64,000 nt of DNA from Chitinophaga sp. YR627 (GCF_900114995.1 NZ_FOUX01000002.1:744001-808000); one strand, 5' to 3'. Numbered from the stretch's first letter, positions 1-9,080 are shown. Numbers and translations are program-made. Notes: generated by a model from the letters alone, not told the origin.

Positions 1-22
1 GTACAATTTATTTGTACTTTTG
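1..22 (+). promoter_or_regulatory. Inverted repeat and -7 element upstream of the aminotransferase
   Basis: GTACAA (1-6) and TTGTAC (12-17) form a 6-bp inverted repeat with a 5-bp spacer. It overlaps TACTTTTG (15-22), a perfect match to the Bacteroidota -7 consensus TAnnTTTG. The first ATG follows at 45. A repressor or activator bound here would sit on the promoter. MocR/GntR regulators often control adjacent PLP aminotransferase genes, so such a regulator may lie divergently just outside the window (inference). Confidence 0.45.
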
Positions 23-44
23 GCGATCCAAATTTCCACTTCAC

Positions 45-1106
45 ATGATCTCCTTAAGTTCCAACTACCCGGTACTCGCAGAACAGCAGACCGACTTCAA
101 AAGCATTATAGAAAGGCATTATAGTACCTACAATCAGTGGCTGAACGTGAAACCCGCTGACGGTACACCGGAAGACCGAAAGGCCGCTGCTGCCTGGCTA
201 TCAGGTAAAGGACCCGTGATCAGTGAAGAACGGATCTCCATTGTGACTTCAGGACACCAGGCCATTATGGTGACCATGATCGCTGCAGGCCTCCAGGGAA
301 GCACTATCGCTGTAGATGAATATACCTACTCCAATTTCATCAGCATTGCCCGCTGGATGAATATCGAAGTGATCGCTTGTCCGGGTGATGAAAAAGGGAT
401 GCTGCCTGCCGCATTAGCAGCTGCCAGCGCCAAACATAACATCAAAGCAGTGTATGTAATGGGCACCATCAGCAATCCTACCGGTATTGTGATGCCGCAT
501 GAACGCAGACTCGAACTAATAGAAGTAGCCCGCAAAAACGGACAGATCATTATCGATGATGATGCGTATGGTTTCCTGGAAGAAAATCCACCCGCCAATT
601 TCGCACAACTGGCGCCTGATCTGGGCTGGTTTATCTATAGCTTATCCAAACCCTTTGCACCGGATATCAAAGTTGCCTACATCGTAGCACCGGAACAATA
701 TAAAGAAAGGATCACTGTCGCCATCAAGCTGACCACCAGCAATCCCTCTACCTTCTTTACGGCACTGGTATCTGAAGTGATCACGAACGGAGAACTGGCA
801 GATCTCCTGCGCAGGAAACGGGCAGAAGGAAAGAAACGCCAGGAGCAAACAAAAGCCTTCCTGTCCGGCTTCGATGTACAGGGACATGAGAATGGCTTTC
901 ACTGCTGGCTGACATTACCTGCAGGATTTACGTCCGTTCAGTTGTACCATGATCTGCGGGAGAAAGGCGTAGAAGTAATGGCAGGCGCCTTCTTTGCCGC
1001 ACCAGGTGCTAATGGTGAATATATCAGGATCGCCATGGGTGCAGAAGCAGATATGAACAGGGTATTAGCAGGGTTAGAGATCGTTAAACAGACTATTTCC
1101 CGATAA
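45..1106 (+). CDS. PLP-dependent class I/II aminotransferase (MocR-like domain, no wHTH)
   Basis: A fold-type I, pyridoxal-phosphate enzyme of about 353 aa, probably cytosolic. It has the class I/II landmarks: SNPTG around residue 144 (cofactor Asn), the DDDAY segment at 171-175 (Asp and Tyr contacting PLP), and YSLSKPFAP with the likely Schiff-base lysine K202. The sequence resembles the aminotransferase half of MocR/GntR regulators but has no N-terminal winged helix, so it is probably a free-standing enzyme. The open frame extends back to a TTG at 12, but the -7 element TACTTTTG (15-22) lies inside that extension, so ATG 45 is preferred. Substrate is unknown. It is monocistronic, with 258 bp before the next gene. 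Confidence 0.85.
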   Translation: MISLSSNYPVLAEQQTDFKSIIERHYSTYNQWLNVKPADGTPEDRKAAAAWLSGKGPVISEERISIVTSGHQAIMVTMIAAGLQGSTIAVDEYTYSNFISIARWMNIEVIACPGDEKGMLPAALAAASAKHNIKAVYVMGTISNPTGIVMPHERRLELIEVARKNGQIIIDDDAYGFLEENPPANFAQLAPDLGWFIYSLSKPFAPDIKVAYIVAPEQYKERITVAIKLTTSNPSTFFTALVSEVITNGELADLLRRKRAEGKKRQEQTKAFLSGFDVQGHENGFHCWLTLPAGFTSVQLYHDLREKGVEVMAGAFFAAPGANGEYIRIAMGAEADMNRVLAGLEIVKQTISR

Positions 1107-1364
1107 TCGTTTCGTATATTCCATCAGGTAGTATCAAAATACAGGGCCTGTTGACTGACAAAGGCATACCGCTGATTTTCGTTTCGTTTTACTGCCTTAC
1201 ATAACTTTACATTATCCCGGCATATATCGTTTCGCTGTCTTACGTTGATTTATGTTTGTCATCATTACTGCTAACGATGTGTTAATTATAACCAGTTGGT
1301 CTTAAACCAATAGGAATGTCATAACTTAGCAGTACACAAACCAAGCATTTAAAACTAGCTACAT

Positions 1365-1841
1365 ATGAATACGAATATTGGCATCACAGAAGCAAACAGA
1401 CAGCAGGTATCCAACCAGCTGGCCAAATTACTGGCTGATGAATATGTACTGTATACAAAGACACGTAATGCACACTGGAATGTAGAAGGACCAGATTTCC
1501 ATGCGATGCACCTGTTCTTCGAATCTCAGTACAATCAGCTGGATGAGATCATGGACAGCGTGGCGGAAAGAATCCGTTCACTCGGCCACTATGCACCGGC
1601 TACACTGAAAAGCTTCCTGGAACTGACACATCTGACAGAGTATAGCGAAAGACAGAATGATAGCCTTGGCTTCATTAAAGAACTGCTGGGCGATCACGAA
1701 AGCATCATCGAATTTATCCGTGGTAATATCGACGCATTTGCCAATACGTTCAAAGACGCAGGTACCAGTGATTTCATCACCGGTCTGCTGGAAGAACATG
1801 AGAAAATGGCGTGGATGTTAAGAGCCCACTACAGAGGTTAA
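1365..1841 (+). CDS. dps: Dps-family DNA-binding ferroxidase
   Basis: A 158-aa Dps/ferritin-like protein that should form a dodecameric cage, oxidise Fe(II) with peroxide and protect DNA during starvation or oxidative stress. The intersubunit ferroxidase pattern is intact: H37 in NAHWNV, H49, D64 and E68, with the 12/15/4 spacing seen in E. coli Dps. Length is normal for the family. The N-terminal tail is short and not lysine-rich, so direct DNA binding by the tail is uncertain. It stands alone, with an intrinsic terminator 24 bp after the stop. A weak -7-like TAACTTAG lies upstream near 1323. Confidence 0.95.
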   Translation: MNTNIGITEANRQQVSNQLAKLLADEYVLYTKTRNAHWNVEGPDFHAMHLFFESQYNQLDEIMDSVAERIRSLGHYAPATLKSFLELTHLTEYSERQNDSLGFIKELLGDHESIIEFIRGNIDAFANTFKDAGTSDFITGLLEEHEKMAWMLRAHYRG

Positions 1842-1864
1842 AACCTACTTTATCATAAATAGTA

Positions 1865-1897
1865 AATGCCGCAGCTTATATGAGCTGCGGCATTTTC
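1865..1897 (+). terminator. Rho-independent terminator after dps
   Basis: A perfect 12-bp stem, AATGCCGCAGCT (1865-1876) with AGCTGCGGCATT (1883-1894), has a 6-nt loop and is followed by a short T run. Confidence 0.85.
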
Positions 1898-2076
1898 ATT
1901 ATTACGCCGTTCGCCCCCCTTATATGATCTTTTTTCGGATCTATGGAATTGTACAACACTTTCGATGATTTGTAAATCCGCCGTACTGCCAGTTTCAGAT
2001 ACCTTTGATTCCGGAACAATGTACCAGGCTCCAAACCAGGCTTACCGCATGTTCCTAATGGCAGAATACGATTATT

Positions 2077-3459
2077 ATGAACAAAAAGATCATAGCATTA
2101 TTTTTCCTCCTGCTATATCAGGGTATACAGTCATTGTCTGCCCAGAGCTTTAAACTGATGCGCTTTAATGAAGACTATTACTACCTGCGTAACGATACAA
2201 CAGGTAACTGGTACAATCATATCAGGTACATCCCACTCTTTAATAAGGATCATTATTACCTGTCCTTTGGCGGAGAGGCGCGCTATGAATATGCGGCTAC
2301 CGTTCATGACAACTGGCTGAAATACGGCGATGGTTACAATGATATGGTCCTTCAGCGCTACAGTCTCCATGCCGATCTGCATCTGGGTCCTGCTGTCAGG
2401 GTGTTTGCTCAGCTGAACAGCGCCCTGGAAAACTTCAGCAAATTCGATCCCAGTCCGGTCAATAAAGACGCGCTGAATGTGGAAAACCTCTTTGTAGACG
2501 TCACCCTTAAAACATGGAGCACCCGGCAACGTAAACTGGTAGCCAGGGCAGGCAGACAGGAACTTGACTACGGTACCGGCAGACTCATCTCTGTCAGGGA
2601 GGGTACCAACGTACGCAAATACTTTACCGGTGGAAAACTAATGTATAATGCCCCCCGTTTTGGCGTAGACGCCTTTGTCATGATGGACGATGAAGTAAAC
2701 CCCGGCGTATTCGATAATCACCTGATACATGAAGCAAATCTGTGGGGGGCCTATTCTTATATCATCCTTCCAAAACAGGGCAACTTCGATCTCTATTATC
2801 TGGGCATCCACAGGGACCAGGGGAGATTTGAAGAAGGGACACAAAAGGAACTGAGACATACCGCTGCCGTGCGTTACTGGAAATACGGCGGCGGCTTTAT
2901 CTACAACCTGGAATCCGCCTACCAGTTCGGCACCTTCGGTAATGGCCGTATCAGTGCATGGACCACCGCCATCGATATTGGCTATACATTCGAACACGCC
3001 AGATATAAACCCAGTATCAACATACGTAACGACTACATTTCCGGTGATAAAACGCCCGGCGATGGAAAACTGCAGACATTCAATCCCCTGTACCCTAAAG
3101 GAGGGTATTTTGGATTCAATCCCCGTATCGGACCATCCAACCTGATCGACATACACCCTTATGGTAATCTGACCTTCAGCAGTAAATTCTCCATGCAGGC
3201 AGACGCCGTATTTAACTGGCGGTATTCAACAGGTGATGGGATCTACAGACCCAGTGGTTCATTCAATACGGCGGGTGCAGGATCAGATGAACGGTATATC
3301 GGAACGGCTTACCTGCTAAGTGGTGACTACGCATTCAGCAAATTCGTCAAACTAAGCTGTGGTCTGCAATACTTTGATACCGGCGCCTTCATCGAACAAC
3401 AGGTTAGTCCTTCCGCCAATTCTTTCTTTATCAATACACAGTTATCATTTAAGTTCTAA
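2077..3459 (+). CDS. Alginate-export-family outer-membrane beta-barrel porin
   Basis: A 460-aa outer-membrane protein with signal peptide (cleavage near residue 22, after SLSAQ). Alternating aromatic/polar beta-strands run throughout and it ends in the OM signature LSFKF. The GRQELDYGTGRLIS segment (about 165-178) and overall size fit the Alginate_exp family, a wide group of passive porins. The real substrate is probably not alginate and cannot be told from sequence. The downstream gene starts only 3 bp after the stop, so both are likely co-transcribed. Confidence 0.8.
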   Translation: MNKKIIALFFLLLYQGIQSLSAQSFKLMRFNEDYYYLRNDTTGNWYNHIRYIPLFNKDHYYLSFGGEARYEYAATVHDNWLKYGDGYNDMVLQRYSLHADLHLGPAVRVFAQLNSALENFSKFDPSPVNKDALNVENLFVDVTLKTWSTRQRKLVARAGRQELDYGTGRLISVREGTNVRKYFTGGKLMYNAPRFGVDAFVMMDDEVNPGVFDNHLIHEANLWGAYSYIILPKQGNFDLYYLGIHRDQGRFEEGTQKELRHTAAVRYWKYGGGFIYNLESAYQFGTFGNGRISAWTTAIDIGYTFEHARYKPSINIRNDYISGDKTPGDGKLQTFNPLYPKGGYFGFNPRIGPSNLIDIHPYGNLTFSSKFSMQADAVFNWRYSTGDGIYRPSGSFNTAGAGSDERYIGTAYLLSGDYAFSKFVKLSCGLQYFDTGAFIEQQVSPSANSFFINTQLSFKF

Positions 3460-3462
3460 AAT

Positions 3463-4170
3463 ATGAAAATGTTTAAAACAAGTCTTACCAGCTTACTGCT
3501 GTTTGTCGTATTCGCAGTAAATGCACAGGTAAAAGATCTGCCGGCAGTTGGTACCTCCGCAGTAGTAGGAAAAGCAAATGGTATTGCAGTAGAAGTAAAA
3601 GTCCAGGGACCTTCCGCACAGGAAACGCCTTTGCAGATCGCCTGTGTGTTTGAATACACTGAGGGTGATATCACCAACCCACCGGCATTACCGGCGCCAC
3701 TCAATGGCATGCTGCACCTGGATGAAGCATTACATGGTATGATCACTGATCTGCGGAAGAGTGGTAAGTTTACCGGACACGCATTTGAGACATTGCTGAT
3801 AACGCCTCCTCCGGGCACGATCAAAGCGAAACAGTTACTGCTGATCGGTCTGGGTAACAGAAACAGCTTCAACGCAGAAGTGATGTACACCGTAGGTGCC
3901 ATTGGTATGAGAGAAGCCCTGAGACTAGGTGTAAGCGCTTATTCACATGCAAGCGACATTAAAGATGCCGGTATCGATTCTCCTACTGCTGAAGTAGCAG
4001 AGAACGTTATCAAAGGCGCTTTTGATGCCTATAATACACAACTGCAGCTGAAAGAGAAAAAGATGTCTGTATTTAAACCAGTACTGAAACTGACCCTCTT
4101 ATCAGGTCCTGCATTTTATGCCCCTTCTTCAGAAGCGGTAAAACATGCGCTGACTGCTTACCAGCAATAA
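3463..4170 (+). CDS. Exported M17-aminopeptidase N-domain protein (no catalytic domain)
   Basis: A 235-aa protein with signal peptide (cleavage after about residue 22, VNAQ). The mature part resembles the N-terminal macro-like domain of M17 leucyl aminopeptidases, seen in the core KAKQLLLIGLGNR followed by EALRLGVSAYS and AAEVAE-like segments. The C-terminal catalytic domain with NTDAEGRL is absent, so peptidase activity is not expected. Second ATG at 3469 is a possible start. It forms a two-gene unit with the porin upstream and ends before a strong bidirectional terminator. A binding or structural role in the periplasm is an inference. Confidence 0.7.
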   Translation: MKMFKTSLTSLLLFVVFAVNAQVKDLPAVGTSAVVGKANGIAVEVKVQGPSAQETPLQIACVFEYTEGDITNPPALPAPLNGMLHLDEALHGMITDLRKSGKFTGHAFETLLITPPPGTIKAKQLLLIGLGNRNSFNAEVMYTVGAIGMREALRLGVSAYSHASDIKDAGIDSPTAEVAENVIKGAFDAYNTQLQLKEKKMSVFKPVLKLTLLSGPAFYAPSSEAVKHALTAYQQ

Positions 4171-4182
4171 AAAGTAACATAT

Positions 4183-4228
4183 AAAAAAACCGGGAAGAAG
4201 TTGTCATCATCTTCTTCCCGGTTTTTTT
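4183..4228. terminator. Bidirectional intrinsic terminator
   Basis: A perfect 18-bp inverted repeat (4183-4200 with 4211-4228, core CCGGGAAGAAG) has A and T runs on the two sides. It lies between the convergent M17-like gene and the AraC gene and can serve both. Confidence 0.92.
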
Positions 4229-4241
4229 ATTGTAATTGATA

Positions 4242-5102
4242 TCAGACCATTTCGGCCATACTGTGTTTGAAGGCAGTAAAGTTCATGCCCGTTTTCGCCT
4301 TGAAGAACTTACTGAAATGCGCCTGATTATCAAACCCCAGATCAAAAGCAATTTCCTTCAGACTACTGTCAGCATATAACATCCGGCGCTTAGCTTCCAG
4401 AATGATCAGTTTATGGATCTGATAACTGGCAGTGAAACCCGTCACTTTTTTAACCGCTGTATTCAGGTAGTTAGGCGTCACATTCAAAGCATCTGCATAA
4501 TCCGCTACTTTCTTACAATGTGTAAACTGCTGTTTCAGCATGGTCATAAACCTGCGGGCTACATCTCCGTCTCTGGACAGCACCTGTGTTTGTCCTCCTA
4601 CACCTAATTCCCTGGACAAATAGATCATAAACACATTCAGCAGTCCTGATAAAACCTCAGATCGCATCCACTGGTCACTCTCACACTCCCGCTGCATCTT
4701 TCTGACAATTTCCTCCAGTTCTTCCTGCATCTCTTCATCTGCCCTGAAGTTGAGCAACTGCATATTCAAGATGGATTCTTCGAAGGACGACATCATATCC
4801 TTCAGGTTATAAGCGAGGTAAAGGCAATCAGGCGAAAATGAAATATAGTAACCATTGACAGGACCGTCCAGCTGAAACTTCCTCATCTGACCAGGCAGAA
4901 AGCAATAGATCTGATGATCTTCCACCTGCATGATCTTACCGTCTGCCTGTACGGTGCCGGTACCATATTTCGACCAGAGGATCTCTACATTTTCACGTTT
5001 AAACGCTTCCTGGTCAGAGAACGTATTAATTATATCTGATGATTCAAATGAGTAGATCTGAATCCTGGATTTCAATTGTCTGTTTTCCTGGTTATGTATC
5101 AT
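4242..5102 (-). CDS. AraC-family transcriptional regulator
   Basis: A 286-aa cytosolic regulator. The N-terminal half is a cupin-like sensor region. The C-terminal ~100 residues hold two helix-turn-helix units, with the second family signature in KEIAFDLGFDNQAHFSKFFKAKTG. Effector and targets are unknown. The region upstream (5103-5255) carries a 16-bp palindrome that may be an operator. The gene is convergent with the porin/M17-like unit. Confidence 0.9.
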   Translation of the reverse strand: MIHNQENRQLKSRIQIYSFESSDIINTFSDQEAFKRENVEILWSKYGTGTVQADGKIMQVEDHQIYCFLPGQMRKFQLDGPVNGYYISFSPDCLYLAYNLKDMMSSFEESILNMQLLNFRADEEMQEELEEIVRKMQRECESDQWMRSEVLSGLLNVFMIYLSRELGVGGQTQVLSRDGDVARRFMTMLKQQFTHCKKVADYADALNVTPNYLNTAVKKVTGFTASYQIHKLIILEAKRRMLYADSSLKEIAFDLGFDNQAHFSKFFKAKTGMNFTAFKHSMAEMV

Positions 5103-5203
5103 AAAACTGGCCTATTTAATTGACCTGTAACAGGCAATCAAAATGCCACAGCAATAAACAGCTGAAAAACAACCAATTACAGCAAATCATTCATAAACTA
5201 CAT

Positions 5204-5219
5204 TTACGATATATCGTAA
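5204..5219. promoter_or_regulatory. 16-bp perfect palindrome, possible operator
   Basis: TTACGATATATCGTAA is a perfect palindrome, with a further TTTACGA half-like copy right after it (5221-5227). It lies about 100 bp upstream of the AraC gene and 36 bp past the end of the GAF-type gene. Its shape suits a dimeric repressor more than an AraC monomer pair. Which protein binds it is unknown. Confidence 0.4.
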
Positions 5220-5255
5220 TTTTACGACTACTGTTCTGAGCGCCTTTATGATTCT

Positions 5256-7595
5256 TCATAATTCTGCCACCCCTACTCTCAACGCTCTTAAGCCACTCAA
5301 TCCCTGGAGATCTTCCAGTTCCAGTTCCTCCAGGTCATTGTTCAGCGTACCTTTCTCCTGCAGATAGTGGATAAAAGGCAGGTAATCTTCAATATCCTTA
5401 TTATCAAAATAGATCAGTACGATCTTATCAGGTTGTGTCAGGCGCTCTTCCGTATTCCGGAGATGCACCTTGTCAATCCGTTTTTTGATCATCTGGTAGC
5501 GGATATTATAAGCACCCTCCACATCGAACTTTCGCTCGTCCGCTCTGAAACTGATATCAATGGTATGATTATGCACAAAGATCAGTTGTGTGGTACGCAG
5601 GGCAACCGGCATATCCGGCAATAAGGAAGCCGTCAGCTGTGCCACCGCTGCCATGGAAGACAATTGCCACAAACGCAGGTTCTTCAGGTGGAAATGATTG
5701 AATGGCTGTTCAGGTGCAAAGGACTGTCCGATATAGATATCATATTCAACACCATCCGAACGGAACTTTTCAAAATAGCAGGGATAGGAGGTCTGCAACA
5801 GATCCTTCTCCGTTTCAAAATAGTTATTCACTATTGTATTGATCATCTGCATGGACATTTCCAGCGCATGCTTGCTGCCATACAGATTACTATTGAATTT
5901 ATCCAGTGCGTTAAGATATTCTTCCAGCAGCTGGCTGTTCCCATTCTGTCTTGCAATATGTTGCAGATAAGGGGTGGTCTCTTCCCGGAAGAAGGTCACC
6001 AGCCTGTTTTCATCATTCCCGTTCAGCTGTTGTACTGCAAGAGCTTCTTTCCATTTACCACATTTGTAGATCATCTCTTCCTGTAACACAGAATGATGCT
6101 CTTCCTGCAAGGACTGTAGCGTCTTCATCAGCAGGTCCAGATGCGTATCCAGATCGGTGACGATCGCCTTATTCCGCTCTATGGTCGAGTTACGGATATC
6201 TACTGCGCCATAAAGCGGATATACCCCGTTAAAATGGATGGTTTCGGTCGTTTCCGGCAGTCCTTTCTTCCTGTCATGGAGATAATGCCAGGCTACTTCG
6301 TTGAACTTCCACTGTACTGACGGCTGGATCGAGGTGAATTTCTCCTTGATAATATTCTCGATCTCCATGTTAAACTCGTCGATATATACCTCGAATAACT
6401 GGGCAATAGCCGGTAAGGCCGGCTCCAGTAACGAAACAGTCATTTCTTCAAATGTCTCGTCTTCCCAGGTATGCATCGCCAGTACCCCCACCGGTTTGGC
6501 GTTATAAAATACCGGCAGTAAGGATAGTGAACGGACTTTCAGTTTACGGAAATGTTCCAGGAAAGCGATTTCCATCTCCTTCGGTCCGAAAAGGTCATGA
6601 GAAAAGAAGGAATTCGGATTGGAGAAATACCCTTTTGCCTGTTTACGGAAAACTTCCGGCGACAGCCGCTCTCCCCACACCTCAAACAGGATGCCCGTAC
6701 CAGCCTTTTTATAGCCATAAACAGGCTCATTATTGATCTTTACGAGTGGAAACAGGTCAAACTCGATCTGTTTATTCCCAACGATAGTTTTAAGTGATTG
6801 TATGACGTTCAGGTAACTGCTCTCATCATTATCCGGGGTACGGTTCAGCCGCACATTTTCTATGTTTTCCACCGCCTTCTGTACTGTCACATCGGATATT
6901 GATACGATACAGAAACCCCTGAAACGAAAAGATGAGAGTGGCAGCATTTTCAGCAACAGATCATACCCTTCATCCTCTGCCAGCATCAGTGATATTTCAC
7001 CAAAATCGGGCGTAGGCAGTGGACCGATCGGTTCTACCTGTAAAAAATCTGTATTGATATGCACCTGGAAATATTGCAACAGTCCGGTTTCCCTGTTGAT
7101 ACCCGCATGATACTGCTCCGTTTTCACTGACATACGGAAGTTATACAGTCGCTGCAAAATGAAGGAATAGATCATTTGCAGACGGCTCCTGTGAAATTCT
7201 TCCGGCGTCTTGGATACGATATACTTTTCGTGATCGACCACCTTATTGGACATGAGCTGATACAGGGTTTCCGTACCATAGAAGATCAGCGGGTGGAAAG
7301 GGAAGCTCAGGCCCCAGGCCATTTCATTTTCATCTGCCAGCGGGGGTGACAGGCAAACATATAATTGTTCCAGTAACTCACTGTACTCATGCACATCAGC
7401 AAGCGCAATATCCTTGCTGCACACCTGATATTTATCAAAAAGAGCCAGGGTATGTTTATAGATACCAGCCTTGGCCGTTCTTTCCTCCCCTGCTCTCTTC
7501 CTCAGATAGTCAGTGAATGATCTGAAAGAAATGGCGGCGTCCAGCTGGAGCGGTAATGCCTTTTCACCGGAGAGGTCCAGTATGTCATTTTTCAT
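5256..7595 (-). CDS. Large GAF-type hypothetical protein (779 aa)
   Basis: A soluble protein without signal peptide or clear membrane segment. A GAF-like region is plausible in the first half (the stretch with LSLLPVFYNAKPVGVLAMHTWED, about residues 370-395, has the usual small-ligand sensor pattern). I recognise no output domain (kinase, cyclase or HTH). I place the start at ATG 7595 (MKNDILDL). The longer frame to 7634 is unlikely, because the -7 element TAACTTTG (7619-7626, minus strand) lies within it. Function is unknown; large GAF proteins of this type occur in Chitinophagaceae. Confidence 0.7.
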   Translation of the reverse strand: MKNDILDLSGEKALPLQLDAAISFRSFTDYLRKRAGEERTAKAGIYKHTLALFDKYQVCSKDIALADVHEYSELLEQLYVCLSPPLADENEMAWGLSFPFHPLIFYGTETLYQLMSNKVVDHEKYIVSKTPEEFHRSRLQMIYSFILQRLYNFRMSVKTEQYHAGINRETGLLQYFQVHINTDFLQVEPIGPLPTPDFGEISLMLAEDEGYDLLLKMLPLSSFRFRGFCIVSISDVTVQKAVENIENVRLNRTPDNDESSYLNVIQSLKTIVGNKQIEFDLFPLVKINNEPVYGYKKAGTGILFEVWGERLSPEVFRKQAKGYFSNPNSFFSHDLFGPKEMEIAFLEHFRKLKVRSLSLLPVFYNAKPVGVLAMHTWEDETFEEMTVSLLEPALPAIAQLFEVYIDEFNMEIENIIKEKFTSIQPSVQWKFNEVAWHYLHDRKKGLPETTETIHFNGVYPLYGAVDIRNSTIERNKAIVTDLDTHLDLLMKTLQSLQEEHHSVLQEEMIYKCGKWKEALAVQQLNGNDENRLVTFFREETTPYLQHIARQNGNSQLLEEYLNALDKFNSNLYGSKHALEMSMQMINTIVNNYFETEKDLLQTSYPCYFEKFRSDGVEYDIYIGQSFAPEQPFNHFHLKNLRLWQLSSMAAVAQLTASLLPDMPVALRTTQLIFVHNHTIDISFRADERKFDVEGAYNIRYQMIKKRIDKVHLRNTEERLTQPDKIVLIYFDNKDIEDYLPFIHYLQEKGTLNNDLEELELEDLQGLSGLRALRVGVAEL

Positions 7596-7618
7596 GCGTA
7601 TTCTTTGGCGGATTACTA

Positions 7619-7626
7619 CAAAGTTA
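7619..7626 (-). promoter_or_regulatory. -7 promoter element of the GAF-type gene
   Basis: On the minus strand TAACTTTG matches the Bacteroidota -7 consensus TAnnTTTG. It predicts transcription starting just upstream of ATG 7595 and so decides the start codon. No clear -33 TTTG was found. Confidence 0.5.
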
Positions 7627-7654
7627 ATGAACATACGTAAGAACCGTAAAAGGA

Positions 7655-8086
7655 CTATTCCTGTGTTGGCATACTTACGTCATTAGCTGTTCTGAAAACT
7701 GTTTCAAGGAGTATGCCAGCTGGTGTACGCAGGAAGATCCTCCGTTCTCCGATATCAGGCAGATCCATCGGGGAGAAATGGATGCCCAGTTCTTTGAGGT
7801 GTTGTCTGAAGCCATCATAATCCTCCATATAGAAGGCGGTATGGTCTATTGCCTCTGCCGGTGACTGACCCGTCCTGTCATGATAAAATGAGGCGGGTAT
7901 CAGGTGTACCAGGGGCGCTTCTTTCCAGTACAGCCAGTGACCTGGCATCGCCCTGGCAATAGCTGCCGGCCGGGGGCCTTCTGTCAGTCCGAAGACTTTG
8001 ATGAAGAAGTCCCTCGTTTCAGTCAGATGGTCCGTCCTTATCGTAGTATGATCTATATGCATGTGTGATTCCTTTAAACTTGTCAT
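7655..8086 (-). CDS. VOC-family (glyoxalase/bleomycin-resistance fold) protein
   Basis: A 143-aa single-domain vicinal-oxygen-chelate protein. It has the beta-alpha-beta-beta-beta pattern with HIDHTTIRTDHL at the start, DHTAFYMEDYDGFR mid-way and a metal-type glutamate in GILLETVF near the end. His and Glu positions could bind a metal, so an enzyme (dioxygenase, lyase or isomerase) or a binding protein are both possible. An alternative start is M9 (8062). It follows an AraC gene by 75 bp on the same strand, so they may be linked, with the regulator upstream. Confidence 0.8.
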   Translation of the reverse strand: MTSLKESHMHIDHTTIRTDHLTETRDFFIKVFGLTEGPRPAAIARAMPGHWLYWKEAPLVHLIPASFYHDRTGQSPAEAIDHTAFYMEDYDGFRQHLKELGIHFSPMDLPDIGERRIFLRTPAGILLETVFRTANDVSMPTQE

Positions 8087-8161
8087 GCAAAGTTCACCCG
8101 TCTGCGCGGACCGGCCATTGAACGAAACAGGGATTATCCTGTATAAACTATAGACCGGCGG

Positions 8162-8980
8162 TCAGAGTGCCATTTGTTGTTTCTTAAAGGCAGATGGCGT
8201 GAGATTAAAATGGGCTTTAAATGCGCGGTTCAGGTGGCTTTCGTCACTATACCCGAACTCCTCGGCCAGCTGGGTCAGGGTCTTATTCCGGCTCACCAGC
8301 TGACTGGCGATCAGTTTAAGGGCATATTCCTGTACATATTTTTTGTAGGCACTGCCGGTTGCGTTCTTGAAATATTGGTTAAAATAGCTTTTACTGATAT
8401 GAAAAGTATCTGCCATCTTTTGCACAGACAACAGGTGTTTATCTGCAATATGCTGGTGGATGTAATTCAGAACAGACTGTATTTTGTCGTCTTTGGCGGA
8501 AGATAGTTGTTCGCCGGCATCCTTTGCTGTCAGCGTAATGATCAGTGACAGGGCATGCTTTATAATGATCTGCTGATGAGCACTTTCCTTGCGGTGCTCC
8601 CGGATGATCAGCTCCATCAGCTGCATAATATCCGGCTTATTTTTACAACCGGCCGATACCTTACGGTATGGAGAAGATAAGGCAGTAAACAGGTCCTTAA
8701 ACCTTGTATCCTGCAGAAAATCGCTGAAATATCCCTCATGAAATTTCATGATGCAAACAGCGCTGCGTTCCTGGAAAACAAAGAAGTGATTATCCTGTGG
8801 AGCCAGTATAAACAGATCGCCTTTTTCATAGTTATAGGTCGTTCCGTTGATCATATGCTGCCCTCTTCCCCGCATGATATACAGCATTTCAAAATGTGTA
8901 TGCTTATGCAACAGAAAAGGCCAGATATCCTTGACCACATAGTCGATCTCCAGTTGCTGGGTGAGGTTCCTGATATACAT
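8162..8980 (-). CDS. AraC-family regulator with N-terminal cupin
   Basis: A 272-aa regulator. The cupin sensor spans about residues 10-95 (HKHTHFEMLYIMRGRG and the GDLFILAP strand), and two HTH units occupy the last 100 residues, with TQLAEEFGYSDESHLNRAFKAHF as the second recognition unit. Such cupin-AraC proteins usually sense small sugars or aromatic compounds; the ligand here is not evident. It lies directly upstream of the VOC gene on the same strand, a likely partner or target. Confidence 0.88.
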   Translation of the reverse strand: MYIRNLTQQLEIDYVVKDIWPFLLHKHTHFEMLYIMRGRGQHMINGTTYNYEKGDLFILAPQDNHFFVFQERSAVCIMKFHEGYFSDFLQDTRFKDLFTALSSPYRKVSAGCKNKPDIMQLMELIIREHRKESAHQQIIIKHALSLIITLTAKDAGEQLSSAKDDKIQSVLNYIHQHIADKHLLSVQKMADTFHISKSYFNQYFKNATGSAYKKYVQEYALKLIASQLVSRNKTLTQLAEEFGYSDESHLNRAFKAHFNLTPSAFKKQQMAL

Positions 8981-9023
8981 GCCTGAAAATTACGTGTATT
9001 TCAGCTAATTGCAGATACCGCTC

Positions 9024-9053
9024 AAAGAAACAGCCGGCACAATGGCCAGCTGT
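9024..9053 (-). terminator. Intrinsic terminator of the first ECF operon
   Basis: On the minus strand ACAGCTGGC and GCCGGCTGT pair with one G-U, around a 6-nt loop, followed by TTTCTTT. It lies 28 bp past the stop of the gene at 9081. Confidence 0.6.
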
Positions 9054-9080
9054 ATACAACAGAAAGGGGTTAACCGGGTA

